From Pseudomaricurvus alcaniphilus (GTDB taxonomy: Bacteria; Pseudomonadota; Gammaproteobacteria; Pseudomonadales; Cellvibrionaceae): DNA of 64,000 bases. The stretch lies in NCBI RefSeq assembly GCF_011440395.1, contig NZ_JAAOIX010000003.1, forward strand, positions 62,001 to 126,000, in the 5' to 3' direction. This document shows positions 31,636-41,010 of the stretch, one piece after another. Position 1 is the first letter of the stretch, and each line of letters opens with the position of its first letter. The notes under the pieces are model-generated. The model ran no database searches. It was not told the origin of the DNA and saw nothing but the letters and a program-made list of their open reading frames with translations. Made by a program: the position numbers and the translations under genes.

Positions 31636-32406
31636 ATGCGTCCCCTGATCGCGGTTACTGGCCCTCACCGGCGCCTGCGTTTCGGTTGGTGGGCAACCCG
31701 GCTGATGCTGCTGCTGTGTGGCTTGCGCGGGGTCTATGTGAGTTCCGGACGGGCGCAGTTAAGCCAGCCGGTGCGGGGGGTGATCATCGGCGGCGGCGAC
31801 GATATCGAGCCGCAGCACTACGGTGAGTCTGGCGATGCGGGGGTCACCTACGACCCGGAGCGCGATGCCCTGGAGATGGATATTATCCGCCGTGCACTGG
31901 CGGCCAGGGTGCCCATTATGGGAATCTGCCGTGGTGCCCAGCTGCTGAACGTGGTGCTGGGCGGCAATCTGTGGCGGGACATTCGGCCGCTGCGCAAGCG
32001 CACCCCGAACTACAATACTGCGCGCCCGGTAAAGTGGGTGGAGTTGGCAGGTACCAGCCGGCTCGCCGCTTTTCTCCACCAGCAGCCTGAAACCATGCCC
32101 GGCAGCTCGCCCCACAGCGCTGATCACCACTCGGCCCGCAATGTTCGGCTCAAGGTCAATAGCCTGCACAGTCAGGCTATAAATCGGTTGGGCGAGGGGC
32201 TGCAATGCATTGGCCGGGACGCCGATGGGTTCATCCAGGCAGTGGAGGCGGAACGGCAGTTTATACTCGGTGTGCAGTGGCACCCGGAATATTTGCCCTA
32301 CAAGCGCACCCAGCGTTTGCTGTTTGCTCACTTCGCCAGCGCAGTGCGGAAGACGCCCGAAAAGTTGTTGCCTGACGCGGGGCAAGGCGGCGCGGATGAA
32401 TCCTGA
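31636..32406 (+). CDS. Class I glutamine amidotransferase / gamma-glutamyl hydrolase (peptidase C26)
   Basis: A 256-residue protein of the PuuD-like C26 family. The catalytic triad is visible: nucleophile Cys98 in GICRGAQLLNVVLGG, His216 and Glu218 in GVQWHPEYLP; GVIIGGGDDIEPQHY supplies the oxyanion region. Unlike PuuD it stands alone with an amidoligase, not with putrescine genes. It could hydrolyse the gamma-glutamyl amide made by the neighbour or supply ammonia to it (inference). A long Arg/Leu-rich N-terminal segment (FGWWATRLMLLLCGLRGVYV) is hydrophobic but typical of the family's first helix. The ribosome site is weak. Confidence 0.85.
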   Translation: MRPLIAVTGPHRRLRFGWWATRLMLLLCGLRGVYVSSGRAQLSQPVRGVIIGGGDDIEPQHYGESGDAGVTYDPERDALEMDIIRRALAARVPIMGICRGAQLLNVVLGGNLWRDIRPLRKRTPNYNTARPVKWVELAGTSRLAAFLHQQPETMPGSSPHSADHHSARNVRLKVNSLHSQAINRLGEGLQCIGRDADGFIQAVEAERQFILGVQWHPEYLPYKRTQRLLFAHFASAVRKTPEKLLPDAGQGGADES

Positions 32407-32421
32407 GGTGCCGCGCTCACC

Positions 32422-32868
32422 ATGAGCAGCTATCTGGCCCTGTTTGCCAGCGCGTTTTTGGCGGCCACGGTGTTCCCGTTTTACTCCGAGGTGATTCTCA
32501 CTTCATTCTTAATCGATGGCTTATCCCCTTACTGGTTATGGTTAGCGGCCACCGTGGGTAATACCCTGGGGGCAGGGGTCAACTGGTGGTTGGGCGGTTA
32601 CTGTCTTCATTTCAGCGATCGGCGCTGGTTTCCCTTTAAGGAAAAGGGCCTGCAGGGCTCCCAAGCCTGGTTTCAACGCTACGGTAAATGGAGCCTGTTG
32701 TTCGCCTGGATGCCCGTGGGAGGGGACGCGCTGACCTTTATTGCCGGCACCATGCGCATCAATTTGCTCACCCTGCTGGTGCTGGCTGGAATCGGCAAGG
32801 GCATTCGTTACCTGGTGGTTATCTGGCTGGTGATCTGGTCCAGTGACCTGGTGGTGGCAGGCTTGTAG
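32422..32868 (+). CDS. YqaA-family inner-membrane protein (small DedA/SNARE-associated type)
   Basis: A 148-residue membrane protein with about four hydrophobic segments. The conserved FPFYSEVILTSFL near the N-terminus and GNTLGAGVNWWLGG (about residues 51-64), followed by WFQRYGKWSLLFAWMPVGGDALTFIAGTMRI, mark it as YqaA, a shortened relative of DedA membrane proteins. DedA proteins affect envelope lipid turnover and proton-motive force; YqaA itself has no settled role. It begins 15 bp after the amidotransferase, so the three genes are probably one operon. Confidence 0.85.
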   Translation: MSSYLALFASAFLAATVFPFYSEVILTSFLIDGLSPYWLWLAATVGNTLGAGVNWWLGGYCLHFSDRRWFPFKEKGLQGSQAWFQRYGKWSLLFAWMPVGGDALTFIAGTMRINLLTLLVLAGIGKGIRYLVVIWLVIWSSDLVVAGL

Positions 32869-32957
32869 GCCTTTTTGGGGCTTGCATAACCGTTGCTGCC
32901 TGCCACAGTTCATTCCTGGCCCTGATGGGCGTAGAATCGAATCAGGAGGTGCTGCCC

Positions 32958-34346
32958 ATGAACCGTGATTTAACCAGCAAAACCCGCACTGAGCGAGACA
33001 GCCTGGGTGACGTCGAGGTGCCAGCCGACGCCCTCTATGGCGCACAAACCCAGCGCGCCATCGACAATTTCCCGGTCAGCGGCCTGGTTATGCCGCGCGC
33101 CTTTATCCGCGCTCTGGGACTGATAAAGCAGGCTTGTGCGGCGGTGAACGTGCGCCAGGGTCAACTTGACGACACGATTGGCGCGGCGGTGCAGCAGGCC
33201 GCCGCCAGGGTCGCCAGCGGCGAGTACGACAGCCAGTTTCCCATCGATGTTTTCCAGACCGGATCTGGCACCAGTACCAATATGAACGCCAATGAAGTCA
33301 TTGCGGCGCTGGCGCGCAGGGATGCGGGAGTGGCGGTGCACCCCAACGACCATGTCAATATGAGTCAAAGCTCCAACGATGTGATTCCCAGTTGTATTCA
33401 TGTCAGCGCGGCGCTGCTGGTTTATGAAGAGTTGTTGCCGGCTCTGCGTCACCTGCACCAGGTGCTGGAAGACAAGGGGCAGCAACTGGCGGCGACTGTG
33501 AAAACCGGCCGCACCCACCTGATGGACGCAATGCCGGTCACTATGGGGCAGGAACTGGGTGGCTGGGCCAGCCAGGTCGCGCTGGCGATTGCCCGACTGG
33601 AGCAGAGCAGTGTGCGCCTCACCGCGCTGGCCATCGGCGGCACTGCAGTGGGCACCGGTATCAATGCCCAGCCGCAGTTTGGTGAGGGGGTTGCCGCCAG
33701 CCTGGCGCAGTTAACCGGTATCCAGTTTGTGGTAAAGGATAACTATTTCGAGGCCCTGAGCTGCCAGGACACAGCGGTGGAAACCAGCGGCCAGCTGAAG
33801 ACCCTGGCGACCGCACTGCTGAAAATCAGCAACGACCTGCGCTGGATGAACAGCGGCCCGCTCACCGGGTTGGCGGAGATTGAGCTGCCGGCCCTGCAGC
33901 CGGGCAGCAGCATCATGCCGGGCAAGGTCAATCCGGTGATTCCCGAAGCGGTGGCCATGGCCTGTGCCCAGGTGACCGGCAATGATGTGACCATTACCCT
34001 GGCCGGCCAGAGTGGCAATTTTCAACTCAATGTTATGTTGCCCGTGATCGGCTACAACCTGCTGCAATCCATCCAGATAATGGCCAGCAGTGCGCGGCTG
34101 CTGGCAGACAAGGCAATTGCCGGCTTCACGGTCAATGTTGAGCGCCTGGCGGCGGCGCTGGATCGCAACCCGATCCTGGTGACCGCCCTCAATCGCGAGG
34201 TGGGCTATGAGAAAGGCGCGGCGATTGCCAAGCAGGCTTACGCGCAGAAGCGCCCGGTACTTGAGGTAGCGCTGGAGCTCACCGACCTGGATGAGGACAC
34301 TCTCAAACGGCTGCTGGACCCCCGCCTGTTAACCGGGTGTAACTAG
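32958..34346 (+). CDS. fumC: Class II fumarate hydratase
   Basis: A 462-residue member of the fumarase/aspartase superfamily. GSGTSTNMNANEVI, VNMSQSSNDVIPS, KTGRTHLMDAMPVT and the signature loop GSSIMPGKVNPVIPE are all present. It interconverts fumarate and malate as a tetramer without iron. AGGAGGT stands 7 bases before ATG 32958; an in-frame ATG at 32925 would add eleven residues without a ribosome site. Fumarase is preferred over aspartase from length and the GxSxxMPxKxN context, but the two families cannot be separated by eye with certainty. Confidence 0.85.
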   Translation: MNRDLTSKTRTERDSLGDVEVPADALYGAQTQRAIDNFPVSGLVMPRAFIRALGLIKQACAAVNVRQGQLDDTIGAAVQQAAARVASGEYDSQFPIDVFQTGSGTSTNMNANEVIAALARRDAGVAVHPNDHVNMSQSSNDVIPSCIHVSAALLVYEELLPALRHLHQVLEDKGQQLAATVKTGRTHLMDAMPVTMGQELGGWASQVALAIARLEQSSVRLTALAIGGTAVGTGINAQPQFGEGVAASLAQLTGIQFVVKDNYFEALSCQDTAVETSGQLKTLATALLKISNDLRWMNSGPLTGLAEIELPALQPGSSIMPGKVNPVIPEAVAMACAQVTGNDVTITLAGQSGNFQLNVMLPVIGYNLLQSIQIMASSARLLADKAIAGFTVNVERLAAALDRNPILVTALNREVGYEKGAAIAKQAYAQKRPVLEVALELTDLDEDTLKRLLDPRLLTGCN

Positions 34347-34791
34347 CAAAATACCTTCACCGAAGGTCGCAGTGGAGGAATTCCCGGTAATGGCCGGGCC
34401 AGAATAGGGCCCGGTTGATGCTCATTTGCACTCAATATTGTCGATTGCAGCTGTTTAAACCCTCTCTCCAGAAGCTCTTTTCTCCTGTTTGCACCGTTCA
34501 CGCTTGTGCCTGTGGCCGGGTGTTTGCCGTGGGTCACGGCAGCCAGGCTGCGGCGACAGGCAATAAAGATGCAAGCTCGGGTTAGGATAATTGCTGGCTT
34601 TAGGGTGGGTTCCTGTCTTAAGCTATCATTCTGCCCTAGGGAAATTTCTTACTCAGGTGCTCTCGCTGGGAGGCAGAAGCTGGTATATTTTTGCTCAAAG
34701 TCATGCTGAAACGTTGTTTGAGCACTCTAGTTGTACCTTTCTAGTTTTATTTGTTATTGGTAGCTCATTCTTTCAGTTGGATACCGGATTT
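34347..34791. other. 445-bp region between fumC and the patatin gene
   Basis: Contains a CCGGGCC/GGCCCGG hairpin (34394-34400 and 34408-34414) without a T-run, possibly a weak terminator of fumC. It then becomes AT-richer than its surroundings from about 34570. A possible promoter is TTGTAC (34731-34736), 17-base spacer, TTATTG. The patatin frame can be extended upstream into this region to 34591, but the translated stretch does not look like part of the family. Confidence 0.4.
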
Positions 34792-36330
34792 ATGAAAATT
34801 CTGATGAAGCCCGTCTCGCTCAGGGATGCAGAACGCCGCATGGCCAAAGCGGAAACCTATGCGGAATGGGCTGAAGCCGCAAAGTGGCATGACAAGGTTT
34901 CCGGCGAGGACCGCTGGAAGCGGACTGAGCGCAGCGACTTGTACGATTACCAGATCATCAAGGCCAGGCTGCAAAAATTGCGCAGTTGCCGCCTCAATGG
35001 CGATGACAGGGGGCTGCTGTTTACTCTCAACGAAGGTATTCACGGCAATACCGGCGGCATGGGTAATCGGGCACTGTATAACCACGCCAAATTTGGCAGC
35101 AAGAAACTGATTAATGAATACGTGGACGAAGTCGCCAGTGCCCTGCGCTACCTGGCCGAGCTGGAAAGCCCCGATATCAGCTTCGAGGAAAAGCTGGATT
35201 TCTTCCATCGCGCCAGCCATTGCTTCGGCCGCACAGCGCTGATGTTGAGTGGTGGAGCGGCCCTCGGCAACTTCCACCTGGGGGTGTTGAAGGCTCTGCT
35301 GGAACAAAACCTGATGCCAAAAGTGGTGTCCGGCGCCAGTGCCGGCGCTATATTCGCGGCCATGATCGGGACCAATACCCGTGACCGGCTGGTGGAATTG
35401 TTTAAAGTGGAGAACCTGATTACCAGCTCCCGGGAGGAGGCCAATATTTTACGGCGCCTCTGGGATCACGGTTATCGCCCCATCGATCGCGATGACGTGG
35501 AGGCGATTATCAATAATGTGGTGCCGGATATGACCTTTGAGGAAGCTTACAAGCTGACCGGGTTGTACATCAATATCACCGTGTCGCCGGCCGAACCACT
35601 GCAGAAGGCGCGCTTGCTGAACGCCATTGCGTCGCCCAATGTGCTGGTGCGCAGTGCGGTGCTGGCGTCGGCGGCGGTACCCGGCGCATTTCCCCCGGTA
35701 ACCCTGATGGCCAAGGATAAGGACGGTACGGTGAAGCCCTACTTGCCGTTGCGCAAGTGGATTGACGGCTCTTTTTCCGATGACCTTCCCGCCCGGCGGC
35801 TGGGGCGCCTGTACGGGGTGAATCACTATATTGTCAGCCTCACCAACCCCTTTGTCCTGCCATTCGCCTCCGACCCGGCCCAAAGTGGCGAGTTCCGTCG
35901 CACGGTTACCCGGCTTGCCAAGGTTGGCTTGCGTGAATACTCAACCATTATGGGGCGCATAAATCGGCGCTTTTTAAAGCATTTTCCCCGTTTGGAGTCG
36001 GCCATGAGTTTGGGTTTTTCGGTGATGGGGCAAAGCTATACCGGCGACATCAATATTATCTATCGGTTTTGGGCCAAGGATCCCCGTCGCCTGATGACGC
36101 TGCTTAGCCCGGAAGAGATGATGGAAATAATTCGTGCGGGTGAGCGAGCCACCTGGCCAAAAGTGGAAAATATTCGCATTGCCACCAAAATTGGCCGGGT
36201 GCTGGAGGATATTATTGAGGATTACGAACAGCGCGAGCTGTCGCTGGCCCGTATGGGCATGCGTTACCGCAAGAGCCTGCAGCGCGGCAAGGAATTAAGC
36301 GTGACTGAACCTGTAGCTGACGAGGGCTGA
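34792..36330 (+). CDS. Patatin-like phospholipase with N-terminal DUF3336
   Basis: A 512-residue patatin-type serine hydrolase. Residues about 1-140 form the DUF3336 domain (RMAKAETYAEWAEAAKWHDKV, later LYNHAKFGSKKLINEYVDEV). The catalytic dyad follows: oxyanion loop MLSGGAALGNFHLGVLKAL, nucleophile Ser183 in VSGASAGAI, and Asp in WIDGSFSDDLPA. Such proteins, related to yeast triacylglycerol lipases Tgl3-5, hydrolyse acyl lipids; the bacterial substrate is unknown. ATG 34792 is chosen because homologous sequence begins there; the frame stays open to 34591. No signal peptide is evident. Confidence 0.86.
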   Translation: MKILMKPVSLRDAERRMAKAETYAEWAEAAKWHDKVSGEDRWKRTERSDLYDYQIIKARLQKLRSCRLNGDDRGLLFTLNEGIHGNTGGMGNRALYNHAKFGSKKLINEYVDEVASALRYLAELESPDISFEEKLDFFHRASHCFGRTALMLSGGAALGNFHLGVLKALLEQNLMPKVVSGASAGAIFAAMIGTNTRDRLVELFKVENLITSSREEANILRRLWDHGYRPIDRDDVEAIINNVVPDMTFEEAYKLTGLYINITVSPAEPLQKARLLNAIASPNVLVRSAVLASAAVPGAFPPVTLMAKDKDGTVKPYLPLRKWIDGSFSDDLPARRLGRLYGVNHYIVSLTNPFVLPFASDPAQSGEFRRTVTRLAKVGLREYSTIMGRINRRFLKHFPRLESAMSLGFSVMGQSYTGDINIIYRFWAKDPRRLMTLLSPEEMMEIIRAGERATWPKVENIRIATKIGRVLEDIIEDYEQRELSLARMGMRYRKSLQRGKELSVTEPVADEG

Positions 36331-36484
36331 TAATTGTCCTGCCGTTGGTGGTTGGGCGGGCGCGGTGCATGCCGGTTTCGGCACCGGTTTGAGGGGGTAG
36401 GGAAGGGCCGCTACAACTGCGGTGATTGCGTTGCACGGGTATCTCTCTATATCATGCACGACCCGTGTATAAGGTTGTAGGGCG

Positions 36485-38179
36485 ATGACTGAAAAATCCC
36501 GACCAATTACCATAGCGCAGTACGCTGCCCAGGAGGGGTTGGACTTCCAGGCCCATGCCAATCTGGAGAGTCTGCAGCGGATTTTCACCATTCCCGAATC
36601 CAGTGGTGCAACTCTCGCCAAAATCGACGCCGATATCTCCAGCAATCTGGACGGTTTTCTGCACGAACACATCGTGGCGGTGGAGAAAGCGCTGGGTGAA
36701 ATCGAAACTGCCTTCGCCTCTGCGGCTATCCCCGAGCAACCCTACTACGTATCCGCGTATACCGATTTTATTCTCAAGCACCTGGTAGCCCAGTCTGTGC
36801 GTACCTCAGCGCCGGGCTTTATCGGGCACATGACCTCGTCACTGCCGTATTTTATGCTGCCGCTGTCGAAAATTGTCACCGCGCTCAACCAGAACCTGGT
36901 CAAAGTGGAGACTTCCAAGGCGTTTACCCCACTGGAGCGCCAGGTGTTGGGCATGTTGCACCAGCTGACGTACGGGGAGAGTGAAGAGTTTTACCAGCGC
37001 TGGCTGCACGACTCCAATATTGCCCTGGGAGCATTTTGCTCGGGCGGTACAGTGGCCAATATCACCGCGCTGTGGGTGGCGCGCAACCATATGTTGGGCC
37101 GGCAAGCTGTGGCCCGCAAGGGCCTGCACGGTGCCCTGCAGGCCAGCGGCCTGAAAGGCCTGGTGATTCTGGGCTCACGCCGCAGTCACTACTCGGTGGC
37201 CAAGGCGGCGGACCTGCTGGGCATCGGTCGCGACAACCTGGTAGCCATTGCCACCGACGAGCGCTATCGGGTTGATGTCGACGAACTGCGCCGCAAAGCC
37301 CTGCAGCTCAAGGCGGAGGGTTATGGCATTTTGAGTATCGTCGGTCTCGCCGGCGCCACCGAAACCGGCAGCGTCGATCCACTCGACAAGCTGGCCGCTG
37401 TGGCGCGGGAAGTGGGTTGCCATTTTCACGTCGATGCGGCTTGGGGCGGCGCCACCCTGTTTTCCGAAAACTACCGGTCGAGGCTGAAAGGTATCGAGCT
37501 GGCCGATTCCGTCACCATTGATGCGCACAAGCAAATGTACGTTCCCATGGGAGTGGGCATGGTGTTGTTTCGAGACCCGCAGCAGGTTTCCAGTATCGAG
37601 CATCACGCCGAATACATTATTCGTAAAGGCTCCAAGGACCTGGGCAGCCACACGCTGGAGGGCTCCCGCCCGGGGATGGCGCTGCTGGTGCATGCCGGCC
37701 TCAATATTATCGGTAAAAAGGGTTACGAGCTGTTGATCGACCAGGGCATCGACAAAGCCCGGTATTTTGCCGAACTGATCGACCAGCACCCGGACTTTGA
37801 GTTGGTGGTGCCGCCGGAGCTCAATATCCTCGGTTATCGCTACGTGCCGAGCAAATTGCAGCGCAAGTTGCAGTTGGCCGACCCGGAGCAGCGCCAGCAC
37901 ATTAACCGCGAACTGGATAAGGCCACCCGGCTGTTGCAAAAGGCGCAGCGGGCCGCCGGCCAGAGTTTTGTGTCGCGCACCCGGGTGGATGCCCAGGCCT
38001 ACGGCGGTGACGTGCTGACGGTGTTTCGGGTGGTGCTGGCCAACCCCTTGACCACCCACGATGTACTTCGCGCCGTGCTCGAAGAGCAGTTGTTGTTGGC
38101 GCAGCGCGACGACGTGCAAGCGCTGCTGGCACCGCTGTGTAAGAATGGCGAGAGTAAGGTTTGTAGCGAGGTAAAATAA
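36485..38179 (+). CDS. panP: PLP-dependent aspartate 1-decarboxylase (PanP type)
   Basis: A 564-residue group II PLP decarboxylase. The PLP Lys is Lys349 in VTIDAHKQMYVPMGVG, with HVDAAWGGATLFS and GSRRSHYSVAKAAD upstream. The N-terminal region (TIPESSGATLAKID, then APGFIGHMTSSLPYFMLPL) and length agree with PanP of Vibrio relatives, which makes beta-alanine from aspartate for pantothenate and CoA where the pyruvoyl enzyme PanD is absent. Glutamate decarboxylase-like alternatives are close in fold, so the substrate is inferred from family resemblance. It converges with the RpiR-type gene, with a shared hairpin between them. Confidence 0.82.
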   Translation: MTEKSRPITIAQYAAQEGLDFQAHANLESLQRIFTIPESSGATLAKIDADISSNLDGFLHEHIVAVEKALGEIETAFASAAIPEQPYYVSAYTDFILKHLVAQSVRTSAPGFIGHMTSSLPYFMLPLSKIVTALNQNLVKVETSKAFTPLERQVLGMLHQLTYGESEEFYQRWLHDSNIALGAFCSGGTVANITALWVARNHMLGRQAVARKGLHGALQASGLKGLVILGSRRSHYSVAKAADLLGIGRDNLVAIATDERYRVDVDELRRKALQLKAEGYGILSIVGLAGATETGSVDPLDKLAAVAREVGCHFHVDAAWGGATLFSENYRSRLKGIELADSVTIDAHKQMYVPMGVGMVLFRDPQQVSSIEHHAEYIIRKGSKDLGSHTLEGSRPGMALLVHAGLNIIGKKGYELLIDQGIDKARYFAELIDQHPDFELVVPPELNILGYRYVPSKLQRKLQLADPEQRQHINRELDKATRLLQKAQRAAGQSFVSRTRVDAQAYGGDVLTVFRVVLANPLTTHDVLRAVLEEQLLLAQRDDVQALLAPLCKNGESKVCSEVK

Positions 38180-38209
38180 GCGCGCCGCGTACCAGAGCGG
38201 CGGCGCGCT
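38179..38209. terminator. Bidirectional hairpin between convergent genes
   Basis: AGCGCGCCGC (38179-38188) is exactly inverted at 38200-38209 with an 11-base loop. It overlaps the ends of both panP and the RpiR-type gene, so it likely terminates both transcripts. The following T-rich tract on the plus strand is interrupted by C. Confidence 0.6.
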
Positions 38210-39053
38210 ACTTCTTCTCGGCCCGGGTGTGCTCGAGGCTGTCTTTGATCCGCTTCAACTGCTGGTCCACCTGTGGGCTGCGCTTCAGGGCAAGACCGGT
38301 CGCCAGTATATCGATGATGGTCTGGATCATGATGGTGGTAGTCATGGGCACGTAGATGGTCGTGTCTTCCAGCTCGCTGCCGGAGGTTATCACCAGGTCG
38401 CACACCGCTGCCAGCGGCGACTTGGGGTCGGTAATGGCCAATACCCTGGCGCCACTGTTCTTGGCGGTGGTGGCGGTCTCGATGGTGGCGTAGGTGCGCC
38501 CGGTAAAGGAAATAAACAGGATGACACTGTCTTCGTTGGCGGCCGCCGCGGCCATCCGCTGCTTCAGGTTGTCTTCATAGGCGATGGTGGGGGTGCCGAG
38601 GCGAAACAGCTTGTGCTGGGCATCCTGGGCCAGGGAGGCACAGCCGCCCATGCCAAAAATTTCAATGCGTTTGGCGTTGTCCAGGCAGTCGACGGCGCTC
38701 TCTATAACCCGGGGATCAAGCTCCTTGCGCAGATAATCGAGGGCCCCCTGGTGGGTGCTGATCAATTTGTTGACGTAGGTGTCGGTATCGTCGTCGATTG
38801 CCACGGAGCGGGTGACAAAGGAAGTGTTCTTTGCCAGACTTTGGGCCAGTTGCACTTTGAACTCGGGAAAGCCCTTGCAACCGATGCCCCGGCAGAGGCG
38901 GGAAATCATCGGGTCGCTGACCCCCGCGCGGCGCGCCAGTTCGGCGGTGGTGGAGTGCACCACCGCCTCGGGGTCGGCCAGAATAGCCTCGGCGATGCGA
39001 CGCTCTGATTTGCTCAGGTTATTGAGTTTGTGTTGCAAGCGGGTCAAAATCAT
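38208..39053 (-). CDS. RpiR-family regulator, HexR paralogue
   Basis: A 281-residue RpiR-type regulator with the same architecture as HexR: helix-turn-helix (LSKSERRIAEAILADPEAVV, then GVSDPMISRLCRGIGCKGFPEF) and a SIS domain (IEIFGMGGCASLAQDAQHKLFRL, LFISFTGRTYATIETA). It differs from HexR in the recognition helix (DPMISRLCRGIG versus [12 protein letters not shown]) and probably in ligand. It is divergent from pyk. Two AT-rich palindromes in the intergenic region, close to but distinct from HexR boxes, are its likely operators. Likely a regulator of pyruvate kinase or related genes (inference). Confidence 0.88.
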   Translation of the reverse strand: MILTRLQHKLNNLSKSERRIAEAILADPEAVVHSTTAELARRAGVSDPMISRLCRGIGCKGFPEFKVQLAQSLAKNTSFVTRSVAIDDDTDTYVNKLISTHQGALDYLRKELDPRVIESAVDCLDNAKRIEIFGMGGCASLAQDAQHKLFRLGTPTIAYEDNLKQRMAAAAANEDSVILFISFTGRTYATIETATTAKNSGARVLAITDPKSPLAAVCDLVITSGSELEDTTIYVPMTTTIMIQTIIDILATGLALKRSPQVDQQLKRIKDSLEHTRAEKK

Positions 39054-39207
39054 GCTGTTCTCGATTTGGTCAACGCTTGACAGCGTTTCGTAGCAAAAAA
39101 CCGGTAGTAAAAAATTGGTAGAAATATAATAGTATGAGCTCAGTTCTGCGGCGTCGGCGGTAGAGTTGCTCAGCGACCGGGAACGTTGCCGCTGAATCTA
39201 CCAAATA

Positions 39208-39222
39208 TTTAACTAAATTAAA
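39208..39222. promoter_or_regulatory. Palindrome 1 between the RpiR paralogue and pyk
   Basis: TTTAACTAAATTAAA, a 7-1-7 palindrome with one mismatched pair. It has the same geometry as a HexR box but TTTAA in place of TGTAA, and so may be the operator of the neighbouring RpiR paralogue. Confidence 0.55.
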
Positions 39223-39259
39223 ATAAATTCATTGTTTTGTCATTTTTCAGGCCTTATAA

Positions 39260-39274
39260 TTTAACTTAATTAAA
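39260..39274. promoter_or_regulatory. Palindrome 2 between the RpiR paralogue and pyk
   Basis: TTTAACTTAATTAAA, differing from palindrome 1 only at the central base. The two centres are 52 bp apart, the same spacing as the two HexR boxes upstream of edd. Confidence 0.55.
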
Positions 39275-39307
39275 TTAGCCGGATTGGGTCACCTGTCTAG
39301 CCCGCAC

Positions 39308-39360
39308 AGCTAGAGTAAGACGTTAGAGCTACAGTAAGACGTTAGAGCTAGAGTAAGAAA
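39308..39360. repeat. 19-bp tandem repeat (about 2.8 units) upstream of pyk
   Basis: Consecutive units AGAGCTACAGTAAGACGTT at 39325-39343, with a shorter copy before (39308-39324) and after (39344-39360), differ by one or two bases. The repeat lies in the long pyk leader region. The rest of 39054-39525 holds the two palindromes and no gene. Confidence 0.75.
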
Positions 39361-39564
39361 AGTACCGTTAAGCGAAGTAGTATTGCCGTTGGGTTAGGCA
39401 TGATCCCCGTTGGTTGAGTAGTAACGCGCAATATCCTCAGTAGCAATAAAATGGATTAGATCGCGGCAATTGCGGCAAAAGTCCCCCGGCGCTTTCACAT
39501 AGGTCATTCACACGTTTCAACGTTCATGCATTCAATGCAGTCATCGCAATTACAGGAAAGTACT

Positions 39565-41010
39565 TTGAAAAGACGCACTAAAATTGTTGCAACTCTGGGA
39601 CCATCCACCGACGCACCTGGTGTTTTGGAAAAGATCATCAAGGCCGGTGTCAATGTGGTGAGGATGAACTTTTCCCACGGCAGCCCCGAAGACCACAAGC
39701 TGCGTGTTACCCAGGTCAGGGAGCTGGCAAAGAAATATAAGCGCAGCGTCGCTATTTTAGGCGATTTACAGGGGCCCAAGATCCGGGTCGCCCGTTTTGC
39801 CGAGGGTCCAATCCAGCTGGCGGTCGGCGATGTATTTTGCCTCGACTCATCCCTGGCCCGAGACGCCGGCAACCAGAACGAGGTGGGTCTTGACTACGCT
39901 CACCTGCCCGATGATGTGGTACCGGAAGACCGACTGTTGCTGGACGACGGCCGGGTGGTTTTGCGAGTCACTGCTATCGACGGGACGCGAATCAGCACCG
40001 AAGTAGAGGTGGGCGGCAAGCTCTCCAACAACAAGGGTATCAACAAGCAGGGCGGTGGTTTGTCGGCCGATGCCTTGACCGAGAAAGATTTTCGCGATAT
40101 TCGCCTGGCGGCTGAGCTGGAAGTAGATTACCTGGCGGTTTCATTTGTGCGCAGTGGCGAAGACCTGGAAAAGGCGCGGGCGCTGTTGCGTGAGGCCGGT
40201 GGTGACGCCGGGTTGATTGCCAAGGTCGAGCGCGCCGAAGCAGTGCAGCCGGAAATACTCGACGGTATCATCCGCGCTTCTGATGGCGTGATGGTGGCGC
40301 GAGGTGATTTGGGGGTCGAGATTGGTGATGCTGAATTGATCGCCGTGCAGAAGCACATGATTGCCCGTGCGGAAGAATTGAACAAGCCGGTGATCACCGC
40401 TACCCAGATGATGGAATCCATGATCGATAGCCCACTTCCGACTCGTGCCGAAGTGTTCGACGTCGCCAACGCGGTGCTGGACGGTACCGACGCCGTGATG
40501 TTGAGTGGCGAAACCGCCGCCGGCCAATTCCCGCTGGAAGTAGTCGATGCCATGAATCGGGTCATTATTGGTGCCGAGCGCCAGCCGCAAACCAAAATAT
40601 CGACCCACCGCTTGCACGAGCATTTCGCGACCATCGATGAAGCCATCGCACTGGCCACTATGTACACAGCCAACCACCTGGATGGCGTAAAGGCAATTAT
40701 CAGCTTTACCGAAACCGGACGCACACCGCTGTACATGACGCGCATCAGTTCCGGCTTGCCGGTATACGCTTTCACTGATCACGCCCGTACGGAGCAGCGC
40801 CTCGCGCTCTATCGTGGGGTTGAGCCGGTGACTTTCGACACTGGCAAGCACCAACCGGAAGATTTAAACCAGGCGGTGGTCAATGAGTTGCTGAGCCGTG
40901 GCGTGGTGGCCGAGGGCGACCTGGTAATTATTTCCAAAGGCGATTTCCGCAATGTGCACGGTGGCACCAACACCATGAAAATCGTGCGCGTCGGCGACGC
41001 CATTCACTAG
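39565..41010 (+). CDS. pyk: Pyruvate kinase
   Basis: A pyruvate kinase of 481 residues from the chosen TTG start, which converts PEP and ADP to pyruvate and [18 protein letters not shown] opens the barrel, [13 protein letters not shown] binds substrate, and the catalytic Lys region reads [20 protein letters not shown], followed by [12 protein letters not shown] and [14 protein letters not shown] 39565 with AGGAAA upstream gives the normal family start; an ATG at 39526 (13 residues more) lacks a ribosome site. Length fits the PykA type (about 480). Its TAG stop coincides with the left edge of a MITE-like element. Two palindromes upstream suggest control by the divergent RpiR paralogue. Confidence 0.93.
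   Translation: MKRRTKIVATLGPSTDAPGVLEKIIKAGVNVVRMNFSHGSPEDHKLRVTQVRELAKKYKRSVAILGDLQGPKIRVARFAEGPIQLAVGDVFCLDSSLARDAGNQNEVGLDYAHLPDDVVPEDRLLLDDGRVVLRVTAIDGTRISTEVEVGGKLSNNKGINKQGGGLSADALTEKDFRDIRLAAELEVDYLAVSFVRSGEDLEKARALLREAGGDAGLIAKVERAEAVQPEILDGIIRASDGVMVARGDLGVEIGDAELIAVQKHMIARAEELNKPVITATQMMESMIDSPLPTRAEVFDVANAVLDGTDAVMLSGETAAGQFPLEVVDAMNRVIIGAERQPQTKISTHRLHEHFATIDEAIALATMYTANHLDGVKAIISFTETGRTPLYMTRISSGLPVYAFTDHARTEQRLALYRGVEPVTFDTGKHQPEDLNQAVVNELLSRGVVAEGDLVIISKGDFRNVHGGTNTMKIVRVGDAIH

Noticed and set aside
34591-34791. N-terminal extension of the patatin frame by 67 residues.
   Set aside because: The extra residues do not resemble DUF3336, have no good ribosome site and lie in a region with promoter-like composition.
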